Positions 10,690 to 23,936 of a stretch of DNA of 64,000 bases are shown in pieces. Both the position numbers and the translations under genes were made by a program. Origin of the DNA: Neurospora intermedia (lineage: Eukaryota; Ascomycota; Sordariomycetes; Sordariales; Sordariaceae); assembly GCA_037102815.1 (NCBI GenBank), contig BTPP01000001.1, positions 3,683,001-3,747,000 of the forward strand, written 5' to 3'. The notes beneath the pieces are model-generated. The model was not told where the DNA came from, searched no databases, and saw only the letters and a program-made list of their open reading frames with translations. Numbering within the stretch: the stretch's first letter is position 1; every line of letters begins with the position of its first letter.

Positions 10690-11665
10690 CTTTGGGTCTG
10701 GAGGTGCTTTGGGATCAGGCGCTTTAGCAGGAGCTCACATTCCTACAGGAACAGAAGACTTCACATTTGAACAACAACAACAACAACAAAGACAAGCGAG
10801 CACCCAACTAAGCGTCAAAGCTGGAAGGCCCACCAAGAAAATTACCAACGCACTCGATTCCGAAGCATTCTAGCCTTGAACAATGGACCAGCAATGTGCC
10901 AACTAGAATTATTCAATCTTTCTGCATTGACCAGGGCTCCTCTCGCACCTCCCCCATCCACATCGATCCTCCCCTTCGCGTCCTAGCCACCTATTCCGGC
11001 CTAGCAATTTTCACCGTTCGCCTTCCGCACCGGCCTCCATCTTTCCGGCTCTTCTGGATTCGGCATCGTCATCTCTCGCCCAATTCGGCTCCCAATCCCA
11101 ATCTCAAACAATGGTCCCCGCCCTCAGGATTCCAAATCCACTCCCTAGGCCCCGGCTTCCTCGCTGGCATCCACATCTGCGACTGCGTTTGCGTTTCACG
11201 CACCCCCTCGACCGTGCGCGCTTTCGCTGAGCGTCCCCCGTGTAAGTCTCAGTGAGGACGTGGGGATCGTTGCTGGGCAGATGGGAACTGGGGCGGGGTA
11301 AGAGGGTGTGCTTGGTAATTTTGGTCGCTCTTCTTCTTTTTTCAGACAAAGGGGAAGAGAAACAGAAGGATGATGGTGATAGTAAATCGTTGGTGTACGG
11401 TTATATCCGGAGCAGGGGGCTGTATGCAGGAGAGTCGATAGATGGGACGGTGGTGGTGGTGCCGAGGGCGATGCGAATGAGGAGTTTTATGGGACGAAGA
11501 GGATCACGGTGAAGGGGATTCTGAAAGGGGATGTGCCTTGGCCGGAACGAGGGAGAGATAGGAAGGATGGTAAAAAGGTTTGGCCGGAGCGGGTAATGGG
11601 CGTGGTGGAAGTTTTGAGGGTGGCTGATCAGAAGGAGAGGAGAACATGTAATGGGGATCATGAAG
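10690..11665 (+). pseudogene. Degenerate SYLF-domain (Ysc84/SH3YL1-like, DUF500) gene
   Basis: Pieces of one protein family appear in order on the plus strand but in changing frames. They are a Gln run (10769-10786) and TNALDSEAF (10848-10873), then SFCIDQG (about 10920), SGLAIFT (about 10993), RTGLHLSGSSGFGIVISR (11028-11080), WSPPSGFQIHSLGPGFLAGI (about 11110-11172), CVCVSRTPSTVRAFAE (about 11180-11230), VSLSEDVGIVAGQMG, SLVYGYIRSRGLYAGESIDG (11389-11448) and then EFYGTKRITVKGILKGDVPWP. This is the order of a SYLF lipid/actin-binding domain. In-frame TAG and TGA follow SEAF near 10873. Frame changes occur at about 11020, 11085, 11230 and 11480 without splice signals that repair them. A good intron-like GTAAGA...TTTTTCAG (11297-11345) survives but leaves the frame broken. 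I read it as a decayed gene copy; the family match is from memory of conserved motifs. Confidence 0.65.
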
Positions 11666-12113
11666 GTTCAAGCAGGAAAGTAAAGGGTGGCCGAATGTAT
11701 AGAGATGTGGAGAGGGATAGACGCAGAAGGATAGATGAGACGCCGCCTGTTGACAATGGGAGGCCTAGCATGCGTAGGAGGCGAACCGTCAAGCTCACAT
11801 GAGTACGATGAGAGGCGGTGGTAGGCTTCACGTTTTGTGTGAATACAACTGACATGAAGCTGGACTTCACAATGGATGTATCAACAAACCAACAATTTGA
11901 GGCGTGGAAAACATACCCTTACAGGAGCTAACCGTAAAGTTTCTTCTTTGTCCATGATAAAACGCTACGGTATCCCTTCATCTTCAAACTAAGGTACGCT
12001 TAGTGATGGCTGGATATTGACATCACAAAGCTGAATTGTCGAATCCATTCCCAGTCGCAATCCGCCCAAATCTGAAACGTCTTGCAAATTAGGCCAGATG
12101 ATATGCGATTATG
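11666..12113. other. Intergenic / rpt2 3' UTR
   Basis: This short region lies between the pseudogene and the rpt2 stop codon. No gene is seen. Confidence 0.5.
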
Positions 12114-13730
12114 TTACAAGTACAAGCCCTCGGGCTCGCCTTCCTGCTTGGTGCGCAGAACTCTTTCACGAGCAGCTCTGAAGTCAGCCATCTGCACCCG
12201 CATTCTGCGCTCACGGAGGGCCATGAGACCGGCCTCAGAGCAGATAGCCTTGATGTCGGCACCTGAGAGATCGTCCTTCTGGGCGATGAACTCTTCCAGG
12301 TCAACATCCTCGTTAAGTGACATCTTGCTGGTGTGGAGCGTGAAGATCTTGCGCTTCGTGTTCTGGTCGGGATTCTCGAAGAGAATCTTGCGGTCGATAC
12401 GGCCAGGACGGATTAAAGCAGGGTCAAGCGACTCAATCTTGTTGGTGGCCATGATGACCTTGACGTCTCCACGGTCGTCGAAACCATCCAGCTGGTTCAG
12501 CAGCTCCAACATGGTTCTCTGGATTTCACGTTCGCCGCCCGATGTCGAGTCGTAACGCTTGGTACCGATGGCGTCGATTTCGTCGATGAACACGATGGAA
12601 GGGGCATTCTCGGCGGCAACCTAAGGAACATGTTAGAGTATATACTTGACAGTGTAGCTTGAGACACTTTTACATACCTGGAAAAGCTGGCGGACCAGTC
12701 GAGGACCATCACCAAGATACTTTTGGATAAGCTCGCTACCAACGATGCGCAAGAACGTTGCCGAAGTTTGGTTTGCCACAGCCTTGGCAAGGAGGGTCTT
12801 ACCGGTACCGGGAGCACCGTAGAGAATGACACCCTTGGGTGGCTTGATACCCATTTCTTCGTAGAGCTCCGGATGCAGCAGTGGAAGCTCAACTGATTCA
12901 CGAACTTCCTGGATCTGCTGTTCCAAGCCACCAATATCCGCATACGACTCCGTGGGCGCCTTGTCAAGCTTCATGACGCTGACGGCCGGATCCGTGTCGT
13001 CGGTGAGCACGCCAACAATGCTGACACTCTTGTGATGTAGCAAAACGCTGGCGCCGGGCTCCAGAAGGTCTTTGTCGACGAAGCTCATGATGCTAACGTA
13101 GTACTCAGGCCCCGATGTGCTGGAAACGATGGCGTGGTCGTCGTCGATCAACTCCTCGAGAACACCGACACCCATGGGGCTGCCACGCATGTCATCGACA
13201 CGGGAGCGCTCGTCAGCCATGCGGTCGGAAGACTCGAGCTCGGACGCAGGAGCGTTGCTGTCCTTGGCGGTCTTCGCCTTGCGTAGACGTTCTTGATTTT
13301 CGACATATTCTTCCTCGAGTAGCAGATGATCGTGGATTCGTTGCATTCGTAGGAGTCGGAGTTTGCATCGACTTGTCGGATACACTGAGGGGAGCTTGGC
13401 GGCAGCGCTGGCACCGCCTTGTCTCTTCTTCTTGCGACCGATGCGGGTGGTAGGCTTCGGCGGCGGCTCGTACTTGGGCTTATCTTTCTGTTTTGGTGGC
13501 GATGGTGGTTAGCGATGTCCATGATGTCAGCGCCTGAGTCTCACAGGACAGCAAACATCCTGCGCACAACAGAAACCTTGACACAACTGAAGCCATCTTA
13601 CCTTATCTTTCTTGGACTTTGAAGGGTCCTGGCCTCCGCCCATGCCAGACTGATTTTGACCCTGCGCAGCTTGTCAGTATGCGATGCATTGCAAGCTTGA
13701 GCTCAGCTCCGTATTGCGGCAACTGACCAT
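12114..13730 (-). CDS. rpt2: 26S proteasome regulatory ATPase subunit Rpt2 (S4)
   Basis: Four coding exons, 13730-13728, 13661-13602, 13487-12678 and 12620-12114, give 459 aa. The first coding exon is only the ATG; its intron has donor GTCAGT and acceptor GCGCAG. The protein begins [11 protein letters not shown], which exposes Gly2 and fits the N-myristoylation known for Rpt2. Next come a Lys-rich segment, a coiled-coil region (about 70-95), an OB-like domain, Walker A GAPGTGKT at 245-252, Walker B FIDEID near 302-307 just after the last intron, the SRH segment [10 protein letters not shown], and a C-terminal LYL that fits the HbYX motif docking into the 20S alpha ring. It unfolds ubiquitinated substrates and gates the core particle. 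It is divergent from ubc1, 1.1 kb away. A shorter start is unlikely because Gly2 would be lost. Confidence 0.95.
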
Positions 13731-14864
13731 GTTGACGGTCCGCCTTTCGCGATTCTTGAAAGTGTGGTGGAAGGCTCGAAGGGGTGCTGAAAGTTATATG
13801 ATGGGGTCGTAAAAGTGCCGCACGATCTGAACTCGTTGATCTGGGCGGCAGTGATGGAAATGATTAAGTTGTGCTGGTGTTCGTTGTTGGCGGATGCCCG
13901 TTTGAGGTTCAGTTGCGACGGGATGGCGAGCTCCAGTTCAGGCCCCCAGTGAACGCGACACACCTCATCCGTCTGTCGTCCAGTCGTACACCTGACGCAC
14001 AGACCATCAAGACTACTAAGCTGCCGGGGGCAATAGCACCTTGCATGTCGTTTGAGCGCTTCTAGTATTTGCTATGCGTTTGCATTCGATCTGTCTACTG
14101 ACCATACACCTGGACAAGCTGCACAGCTCTAAGTTTGTAACTTGTACCGTATGACGGACTGTTTTCCCATACACATACAGCGCATGGCCACGACATTGGC
14201 AAGGGAGGGGACCATTCCAGGGACGAGTCCAGCCAGAGCCTCCTGCTTCCATCCTATCCCGTCGCAACTTTGTGTACATTAGGAAGGCGACAGTGGTCAT
14301 TCATCCTCAACCTTGCCCGCACTATACTGAGAAATAAACGAAGCAAGGTGTGGTTGAGGCGATCAAAACAGTAGGAACACCTCGCTCGCCAATTTATGTG
14401 AGCATTTGACTCTTGGCACTCTTGGGTACCTTTACGGACGCCGCTCCCCACTTGCCCACCTCGACTCTTAAGAGTTGCCTTTTGGCTTTCATTTCCCTCG
14501 ACAGGAAGTGACGACCACCATCTCACCTTGTCAGCGAATGCTCTTTCAGCCTTGCATTCACAAATAACCTACGCTAATCCTCGATCATTTGCGGATGGAA
14601 ACTTAAACTGTCCTGTCTTTCGTTCCACTACCAGCTCCTCCATCACTTAGAAACCCTCTCACCTTGCAACATCAATTCACGGGCCTCCTTGACCCCTCCA
14701 CAAGGTTTATCTTATCAGTACTCCGTTGTTATACTTCACTTGTTTCGCTGAACACCACTTCCTACGATCTTATTTGCGTCCAACAGCAAACCATATACTG
14801 TACCCACTCCCATTTGGGCGCAATACATATCCCTTCCTCTGCACCAACACCCCATCACTTGACC
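13731..14864. other. Divergent promoter region between rpt2 and ubc1
   Basis: This 1.1-kb spacer lies head-to-head between two ubiquitin-proteasome genes. The last 250 nt before the ubc1 ATG are pyrimidine-rich, like a 5' leader. No coding frame is recognised and I saw no clear proteasome-control (PACE-type) element. Confidence 0.5.
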
Positions 14865-15810
14865 ATGACGACCACTCGTGAGCGCCGCGTTGCGAAGGAA
14901 TTGCAGGATATATGGAATGACCGCGAGACCTCGGGCGTCATGGCCGAACCTCTCGACTCGAGCAATCTGTCGCACCTCAAGGGCTCCTTCAGCGGCCCTC
15001 CGGACTCGCCCTATGCCGGGGGTACATACGAGGTCGACATTCAGATTCCCGACAAGTACCCGTTCAAGCCGCCCTCGATGTATCTTATTACCAAGATCTG
15101 GCACCCCAACGTCAGCAGTGTCACTGTACGTTTCTTTCGTCTATGTCCCCGTGTTTTATGATTGATGTCAGGAAGTAGGTGGAGTTTGGAGGGCTGAACT
15201 AACCCTTCGACATCTTCACAGGGTGCCATCTGCCTCGACATTCTTGGGACGGCATGGTCCCCGGTCGGTACGATTAAGACAGCGCTGCTTGCCGTACGAA
15301 TGCTTCTTGAATCGCCAAACCCGAAGGATCCCCAGGATGCCCAGGTGGCCAAGATGTTGATGGAAAACCCCAAGCTGTTCGCCCGAACGGCACACGACTG
15401 GGCCGTCAAGTATGCCGGCGCGCCCAGGGTGGACAAGATTCCTCTCAAGTATGACGAGACCGCAAAGGAAGGTTCAAGGAACGATGCTAGCAGGTATGTG
15501 GCATTTCTGACCATCCCGATGCAGTGAACCACCTTGAGTCAAGAAAAAGCCATATGGACAATACATTACTGGAAACCCGGGAATAAAAGTCAGAGGCGAC
15601 TAACCCTGAGAGCCTGCTTGGCGAACCCAACACAGATATAATGGATATAACAAGGACCTGGTCGATCGTTTTGTCCACATGGGATTCGACGTAGAAAAGG
15701 TGGTCGATGCTTTTGTCTTTGTGGGTATTGACCGGAACGGAGGCGCCGATTATGAACACGAGGAAGCATACATGGGCGACATCACCGCGCGGCTCCTCGG
15801 CGAGCAGTAA
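14865..15810 (+). CDS. ubc1: Ubiquitin-conjugating enzyme E2 with C-terminal UBA domain (Ubc1/E2-25K type)
   Basis: Three exons (14865-15125, 15222-15493, 15636-15810) give 235 aa. The start MTTTRERRVAKELQDI is the usual E2 N-terminal helix. The UBC fold follows with YPFKPP and KIWHPN, and the catalytic cysteine is C91 in GAICLDIL, just after intron 1. Intron 3' borders fit GTACGT...CACAG and GTATGT...CACAG. After the UBC domain the third exon encodes a helical UBA-like module (RYNGYNKDLVDRFVHMGFDVEKVVDAFVFVGI), which marks the Ubc1/E2-25K class that extends Lys48-linked chains. It works with E3 ligases to hand substrates to the 26S proteasome, whose Rpt2 subunit is encoded divergently next door. 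Length is slightly above yeast Ubc1 (215 aa). Confidence 0.93.
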
Positions 15811-16696
15811 CACTCAGAGAGTGAGGGCGGGAAATGAGAGCAATACACACGGCTATTTATGGCGATGAGGAGATGATATGGCTTTGCCAATCAGCATTAT
15901 GGAAACCAGAATGGTCTGGACTTTAAAAGCGGACAGGTTAAGCGAAGGATGGGAACCGCAGTAGCTGAGGCCGACGTTCGACTGGTTTATTTGGTGGTAG
16001 GATGGCGCGGCTTCGTCTGTTATTAGTCTATACATCAGCCGCATTCGGATATGGAGTTTTACGGACGACAAGGGTTCACTGGAGCAATGGAATTTCTGGC
16101 TTCTTTCTACTACTGATTCTTCACTTTCCCGTTGTTCGGAGTTTCCGTCCTCCTTCACATGGTAGCTAGCAAAGTGATAGCGTATCTATACGAAGTGTAT
16201 GACGCATTTAAGCTGGTAGGTGAAGATAGGTCGGTAAGTCATGTTTATGTGACGTTGTGAATAAATGGAAAGTATAATATACCTAACCGCCCACACCCAT
16301 TCCTTGGTTTCACCTCTATCAACAAGAACGTCGCAAGATGCGGAAAGGGATATAAATGCACCACACGGTATACGCCCAGTCCCCACTCCCAGTAGCAATG
16401 GCCAAATGTCTCTATCAAGCTTCAATTGTCATCCCAAGACACACAGTCACAAATGCGATACGCTCCACGTTCCCTGCTTCCTTCTGACTGTGCCTTCGGC
16501 CCCGACCAGGCCGGCGGATAAGCCGAACCAAGAATGCAAAGACTACCCGTGAACAGAGACAGAGGAAACATGGACAAGATGTTTTGGTTGTTTGGTTGGT
16601 TGGTTGGCTGGCTGCTGCGACTATTCATATGTCCGCCTCAAAGAAGACAAAAGAAAGCGTCCGAAAGATTAAAAATTGAACCCCTTCAAACTTTTC
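15811..16696. other. Intergenic between convergent ubc1 and lsc1
   Basis: Two 3' ends face each other here. Sequence is AT-rich in parts, with a TTGG-rich run near 16583-16612. No gene is recognised. Confidence 0.5.
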
Positions 16697-19197
<2,501 letters not shown>

Positions 19198-20913
19198 ATG
19201 GCGACAACAACGGTCACAGTAACTCGCAGCAAGAAGAATGCCAATTTGCCGTCCGAAAACGACAGGTTCTTGAGATGTTGCGCCGACATCGCGAACGCCC
19301 TCATCGAAGATCATGAAGCCGCTCAAAACGGCCGTCCGCAAAAGGACATCAATCTCAACAGCCTTCGATCCAAGTTTGCAAAGAAACACAAAATCAACAA
19401 CGTTCCCCCACTAACTGCTATTATCGCCGCTGTCCCCGAACATTACAAGAAGTACATCTTGCCCAGACTCATCGCCAAGCCCATCAGAACCTCGTCGGGT
19501 ATCGCTGTAGTGGCTGTCATGTGCAAGCCCCATCGATGCCCCCATATTGCGTATACCGGCAATATTTGCGTCTACTGCCCCGGTGGCCCAGACTCCGACT
19601 TCGAATACAGCACACAGTCATACACGGGATATGAGCCGACATCGATGAGAGCCATCCGGGCTCGTTACGACCCCTTCGAGCAGGCGAGAGGACGAGTTGA
19701 TCAGCTAAAGTCATTGGGCCACTCGGTCGACAAGGTCGAATACATCATCATGGGCGGCACTTTCATGTCGCTCCCCGAATCATACAGAGACGAGTTTATT
19801 TCTCAGCTACACAACGCCCTGAGCGGTTACGGAACACTGAACGTGGACGAGGCTGTGAGGTCGGGAGAGCAGAGCAACATCAAGTGCGTGGGTATCACGA
19901 TAGAGACTAGACCGGATTACTGTCTTCAGCCCCATCTTTCGAGCATGCTGCGCTACGGCTGCACCCGTCTCGAGATTGGTGTTCAATCCCTTTACGAAGA
20001 TGTTGCCCGCGATACCAACCGTGGCCACACCGTTGCTGCCGTCGCCGAGACCTTTTGCCTCGCCAAGGATGCCGGTTTCAAGGTGGTCAGCCACATGATG
20101 CCTGACCTTCCGAACGTCGGCATGGAGAGAGATCTCGACCAGTTCCGGGAATACTTTGAGAACCCAGCTTTTCGTACCGACGGTCTCAAGATCTATCCTA
20201 CCCTTGTCATCCGCGGAACGGGCCTTTACGAGTTGTGGAGGACAGGCAGGTATCAAAATTACACACCCAACGGATTGATCGACCTCGTGGCAAGGATAAT
20301 GGCCCTCGTCCCCCCTTGGACTCGCATCTACCGCGTCCAGCGTGATATCCCCATGCCGCTGGTGACGTCCGGTGTCGAGAACGGTAATCTGCGTGAGCTG
20401 GCTTTGGCGCGTATGAAGGACTTCGGAACCACCTGCCGCGATGTGCGCACCCGTGAAGTTGGTGTTAACGAGGTCAAGAACAAGATCAGGCCGAATCAAA
20501 TCGAGCTCGTCCGTCGCGACTACACCGCCAACGGCGGCTGGGAGACTTTCCTCGCCTACGAGGATCCCAAGCAGGACATCTTGGTCGGTCTGCTCCGCCT
20601 GCGTAAGTGTTCGGAAAAGTACACGTTCCGTGAGGAGTTGGTTGGGCAGCCCACCAGTCTGGTCCGCGAGTTGCACGTTTACGGCATGGCTGTACCTTTG
20701 CACGTCAGAGACCCTAGGAAATTCCAGCATCAAGGTTTCGGTACGCTCCTCATGGAGGAGGCCGAGAGGATTGCGAGAGACGAGCACGGAAGTGTGAAGA
20801 TCAGCGTCATTTCTGGTGTCGGTGTGCGTAGTTACTACAGGAAACTCGGGTATTGGCTCGATGGGCCTTACATGTCCAAGTGGCTCGATGGCAGGCCTGG
20901 ACCTGAGGAGTAG
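19198..20913 (+). CDS. elp3: Elongator complex catalytic subunit Elp3
   Basis: This is a single-exon gene of 571 aa, as long as other eukaryotic Elp3 proteins. The N-terminal tRNA-binding region is followed by the radical SAM domain with the cysteine motif C114-x9-C124-x2-C127 ([14 protein letters not shown]). Conserved segments follow: [24 protein letters not shown] and RLEIGVQS. The C-terminal GNAT acetyltransferase domain contains RELHVYG, the [10 protein letters not shown] acetyl-CoA loop and a final [18 protein letters not shown]. With Elp1/2 and Elp4-6 it makes the cm5U wobble modification on tRNA. The ATG at 19198 is the first in frame and sits in CAAACATGGCG, a good fungal context. 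No introns are present, unlike most neighbours. Confidence 0.97.
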   Translation: MATTTVTVTRSKKNANLPSENDRFLRCCADIANALIEDHEAAQNGRPQKDINLNSLRSKFAKKHKINNVPPLTAIIAAVPEHYKKYILPRLIAKPIRTSSGIAVVAVMCKPHRCPHIAYTGNICVYCPGGPDSDFEYSTQSYTGYEPTSMRAIRARYDPFEQARGRVDQLKSLGHSVDKVEYIIMGGTFMSLPESYRDEFISQLHNALSGYGTLNVDEAVRSGEQSNIKCVGITIETRPDYCLQPHLSSMLRYGCTRLEIGVQSLYEDVARDTNRGHTVAAVAETFCLAKDAGFKVVSHMMPDLPNVGMERDLDQFREYFENPAFRTDGLKIYPTLVIRGTGLYELWRTGRYQNYTPNGLIDLVARIMALVPPWTRIYRVQRDIPMPLVTSGVENGNLRELALARMKDFGTTCRDVRTREVGVNEVKNKIRPNQIELVRRDYTANGGWETFLAYEDPKQDILVGLLRLRKCSEKYTFREELVGQPTSLVRELHVYGMAVPLHVRDPRKFQHQGFGTLLMEEAERIARDEHGSVKISVISGVGVRSYYRKLGYWLDGPYMSKWLDGRPGPEE

Positions 20914-21983
20914 GTCTACTGCTTTTCTGTGGGTGGATTAACAAAACGGACGCGAGGGCGTTGGGCTTCTGCTTTGGATCGAACGGTCAGGCGCAATGGG
21001 TTGCACTACGACGGAAAAGGCGTTTGAGGTATGGGGTGCGGTTTTGGAGACTGATGACTCTTTGGGTCAACGGCCGATACTCATGTCCTTGTGCCGGACA
21101 CAGACATATGCTACACAGTTTCTTCCCGGCTTATTGTCTCATTTTCTCTCACAAGTGCAGTCATGCATTGATTTTACAACGCAAGCACGCTCTGAAAGTA
21201 TCTCGTGTCCTTAGGTTCTTGATGACACTCGCAAGAACCGAGCTACATTTTCAAACACGCAACATTGATTTTGGCAAGATGGACCCAACGCACCTGAACC
21301 ATCCATCATCTTCAATATTCGGGGCGTCAAATTCTCGGTTTCTGAATGGCCCCAGGTTGTACCCCTGGCTTTGCTTTGCTGACCTTCAGCCCCCCTTTTC
21401 GGCTGACACCTTCTTGGACGTTCATTCGTTGAAGCTTGAGGCTCAACAAGAGGACCTCGTCACGTTCAACGTCTGGTCAGTTCTGTCGTCGATCCCTCCA
21501 GAATGACACTCTCCCTGATGGCAGCGCCGAACGTAAATCCTTATTGAGGTTTTCGATGGACTATAGAAGAAGTGCGGTATCTTACAAGCAAAATGATGAT
21601 TTCGTGTTTGGTTTCTGTGGTTGCGCTGGTCTGACGAGTGTCCGGAGGATTTTAGGAATCAGAGGCGGAGGTTGTGCTCCCCGATGGACTTGGCACCTCA
21701 GATCTTCAACCACAGGTCTTCATGTCCGACCCCGCGTACGAAAGCCCGCTAACTATATAGCCGTTGCGCTATTGCGTAAATGATGTCGACTTGTTACATA
21801 CGCTTTCGGAGGTAGAGGCAGCTACCCCGCAGCCACAAAGACCCGATCGACATGAAGGGGAATGAACTGCAATGGTAGCAGTTACGCATAGGGGCCAAGA
21901 CGGCGTATAAAGCTCGGGTATATAATCGTGTGCATCGATCCCATCCTGGCCTCTCTTGAACTCGACCCAAACTCTTGCCCATC
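20914..21983. other. Intergenic between elp3 and the paraoxonase-like gene
   Basis: This holds the elp3 3' UTR and the promoter of the next gene. Open frames up to 181 codons occur (e.g. 20961-21506) but lack family resemblance and are probably chance. Confidence 0.5.
21906..21911 (+). promoter_or_regulatory. TATA box of the paraoxonase-like gene
   Basis: GCGTATAAAGC lies 78 nt upstream of the ATG at 21984, and a second TATATAAT lies at about 21919. The spacing suits a TATA-driven promoter with a short leader. Motif and position only. Confidence 0.5.
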
Positions 21984-23375
21984 ATGAAATTACTGGGCCC
22001 ATCTATTACCGTCGCTTTGTTGGCTTATGCGATCTACTCCTGGGGAACATTTATATACCACAATGCTATCGTCTTCGGCTTCCTTCGCACCAACCCCGTG
22101 AGTACCTTTGTTCAAGAAGAGGACATTCAGTACATTCCCGACACTGTTCACTGTGAAGACCTTCACTATCATGCCCCCAGCAAGACCCTCTTTACGGCTT
22201 GCGAGGACTATCCCGAGACTCGCTTTCAGTGGTTTCCCCCCTTGACCAACTTCAACGATTCGTCAATCCTGAAGACCCACCATGGTTCTCTGCATGTGAT
22301 TGACCCCGAAGTAAGTCAAAAAAACACCCTGTGCCGACAGTCGTGTGCATAATAGAGTCGCTTACACCTTCCATAGACCAAGAAATCCCAACGCCTTACC
22401 GTGGACAACTTCGACGGACCTTTCATCACCCACGGGATCGAGGTTCTCACCAACCCCGAGCAACCGAATGCCGTATACATCTACGCCGTCAACCACCTTC
22501 CCAACCCCGAGCCCGTCATAGCCATCCACCCTCCACCGGCAGACGTCCCCAAAGCGCGGTCTCAAATCGAGCTTTTCCACCATGTCATCGGCACCACCAC
22601 CGCCACTCACCTTCGCTCCATCTGGCATCCCCTGATTCGCACTCCCAACGATCTTGTTGCCACATCCCCCACATCCCTCTATGTGACCAACGACCACCTT
22701 TACCGGGACCACGGCCCCATGCGCTTCATGGAAGATATGTACGCCAAAGCTGAATGGACCGACGTCATCTACTTGCAGTTCTCTCTTGAAGCCCCCTCCA
22801 CTCCCGCTGAAACAGACGCTTTGGCCGGCGTCACCGCCCACGTGGCACTAGACAAGTTCCACAATGCCAACGGCCTAGGCCACGGCCGGTACGAGAACGA
22901 GGTAGCCATCGCCAGCGCCGCTTCCGGAGTGCTGAGCATCAGCGAACTACCGCCGTCGCCTTTATCAAAGTCCAGCATGATCAATGTGCTCAATCGCATC
23001 GAATTCGACTCCACCATCGACAATCCCTCGTACTTTTCCGACCCCTACGCCGGCACGGCGGACGGCGTCGACCACAGCGGGTTCGTCGTAGCCGGTTTAG
23101 GCAAGGCACATACGCTGGCGCAGACGCGCAAGCAGCCGGAGGCCAAGGATCCGGTCATGGTGTGGTTCGCAAAGCCGGTCAAGCAGGAAGAGAACGGGAA
23201 TGTGATTTGGGAGAAGAGGCTGTTGTTTGAAGATGATGGGACCAGGATTAGGAGCGCGAGCGCGGCGGTTTTGGTGGCTATTGACCCGGAGAAGGAAAGA
23301 GGGAAGAGAAAGGCATGGTTGTTCGTTACGGGATTTGTATCGAGTAGTGTGATTGCTGTTAAGGTTGACTTGTGA
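21984..23375 (+). CDS. Serum paraoxonase/arylesterase-like calcium-dependent lactonase family protein
   Basis: Two exons (21984-22310, 22377-23375) give 441 aa. A hydrophobic stretch at residues 3-30 acts as a signal anchor, so the protein is likely secretory or membrane bound. The body has beta-propeller features of the paraoxonase/arylesterase family: HGIEVLTNPE, the His/Asp-rich loop with LRSIWHPLIRTPNDLVA (the N-D pair matches calcium ligands), and SLYVTNDHLYRDHG with a second N-D. Members hydrolyse lactones or aryl esters; the substrate here is unknown. The intron (GTAAGT...CATAG, 66 nt) splits the N-terminal region. The gene is convergent with the transporter downstream. Fungal members are often accessory metabolic genes. 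The family call is good, the function is generic. Confidence 0.82.
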
Positions 23376-23936
23376 AGTGAGTGATGAAAGAAGGCGGGAG
23401 AGGTGTTGGCTGTTGGGCTGATAGTGGATATTCAGGGGCTGCTTTGATGGCTCGTGCACGAAGAGAAACCTCGATGAATGATACAAATCAATTTAAGAAT
23501 CCACTCGGCGTCATTCAAGCAAACACGTCGAGGAAGATGTTTTCGCCACTGACATATGGCTAGACGAGGGTATTGAACTCTAGTGATTCACAAAATCTAA
23601 TTGTATAGGTCTTCTCTGAACAGTGCTGACGTAGGAAGATGATCCGGCTTATATACACAAGTTACCAGGTGCTGCGTGACCCTTAGAAGCCTTTAAGTCT
23701 TTTGAAACACCCTCTTTTTTTTTCAAGTCTATGAACTCAGAAGACCACAGCTGGGCATAAGAACACGAGAAATCCAAACAATACTTGTATAGGACGGGTT
23801 GTACCAAGTAAAGAGATCATTATCTCAAATGGACATGCACACGACGTCGTCATGCCCTGGTACATTACCATGGATTCCAAGCGTTGTGAAAGCCACCCGA
23901 CGCTCATTGTTTGGCAGGGGCAGCAGTATTCTCCAC
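23376..23936. other. Intergenic between convergent genes
   Basis: Two 3' ends face each other. No gene is recognised. Confidence 0.5.

Noticed and set aside
12114-15810. A dedicated ubiquitin-proteasome gene cluster
   Set aside because: Only two adjacent genes are related; neighbours on both sides are unrelated housekeeping genes, so it is kept only as a divergent-pair observation.
19807-20787. 326-codon antisense frame inside elp3
   Set aside because: It is the complement of a GC-biased coding exon; the sense frame is clearly Elp3.
20961-21506. 181-codon plus-strand frame after elp3
   Set aside because: No ATG in good context, no recognisable motif; lies in the elp3 3' UTR and the next promoter.
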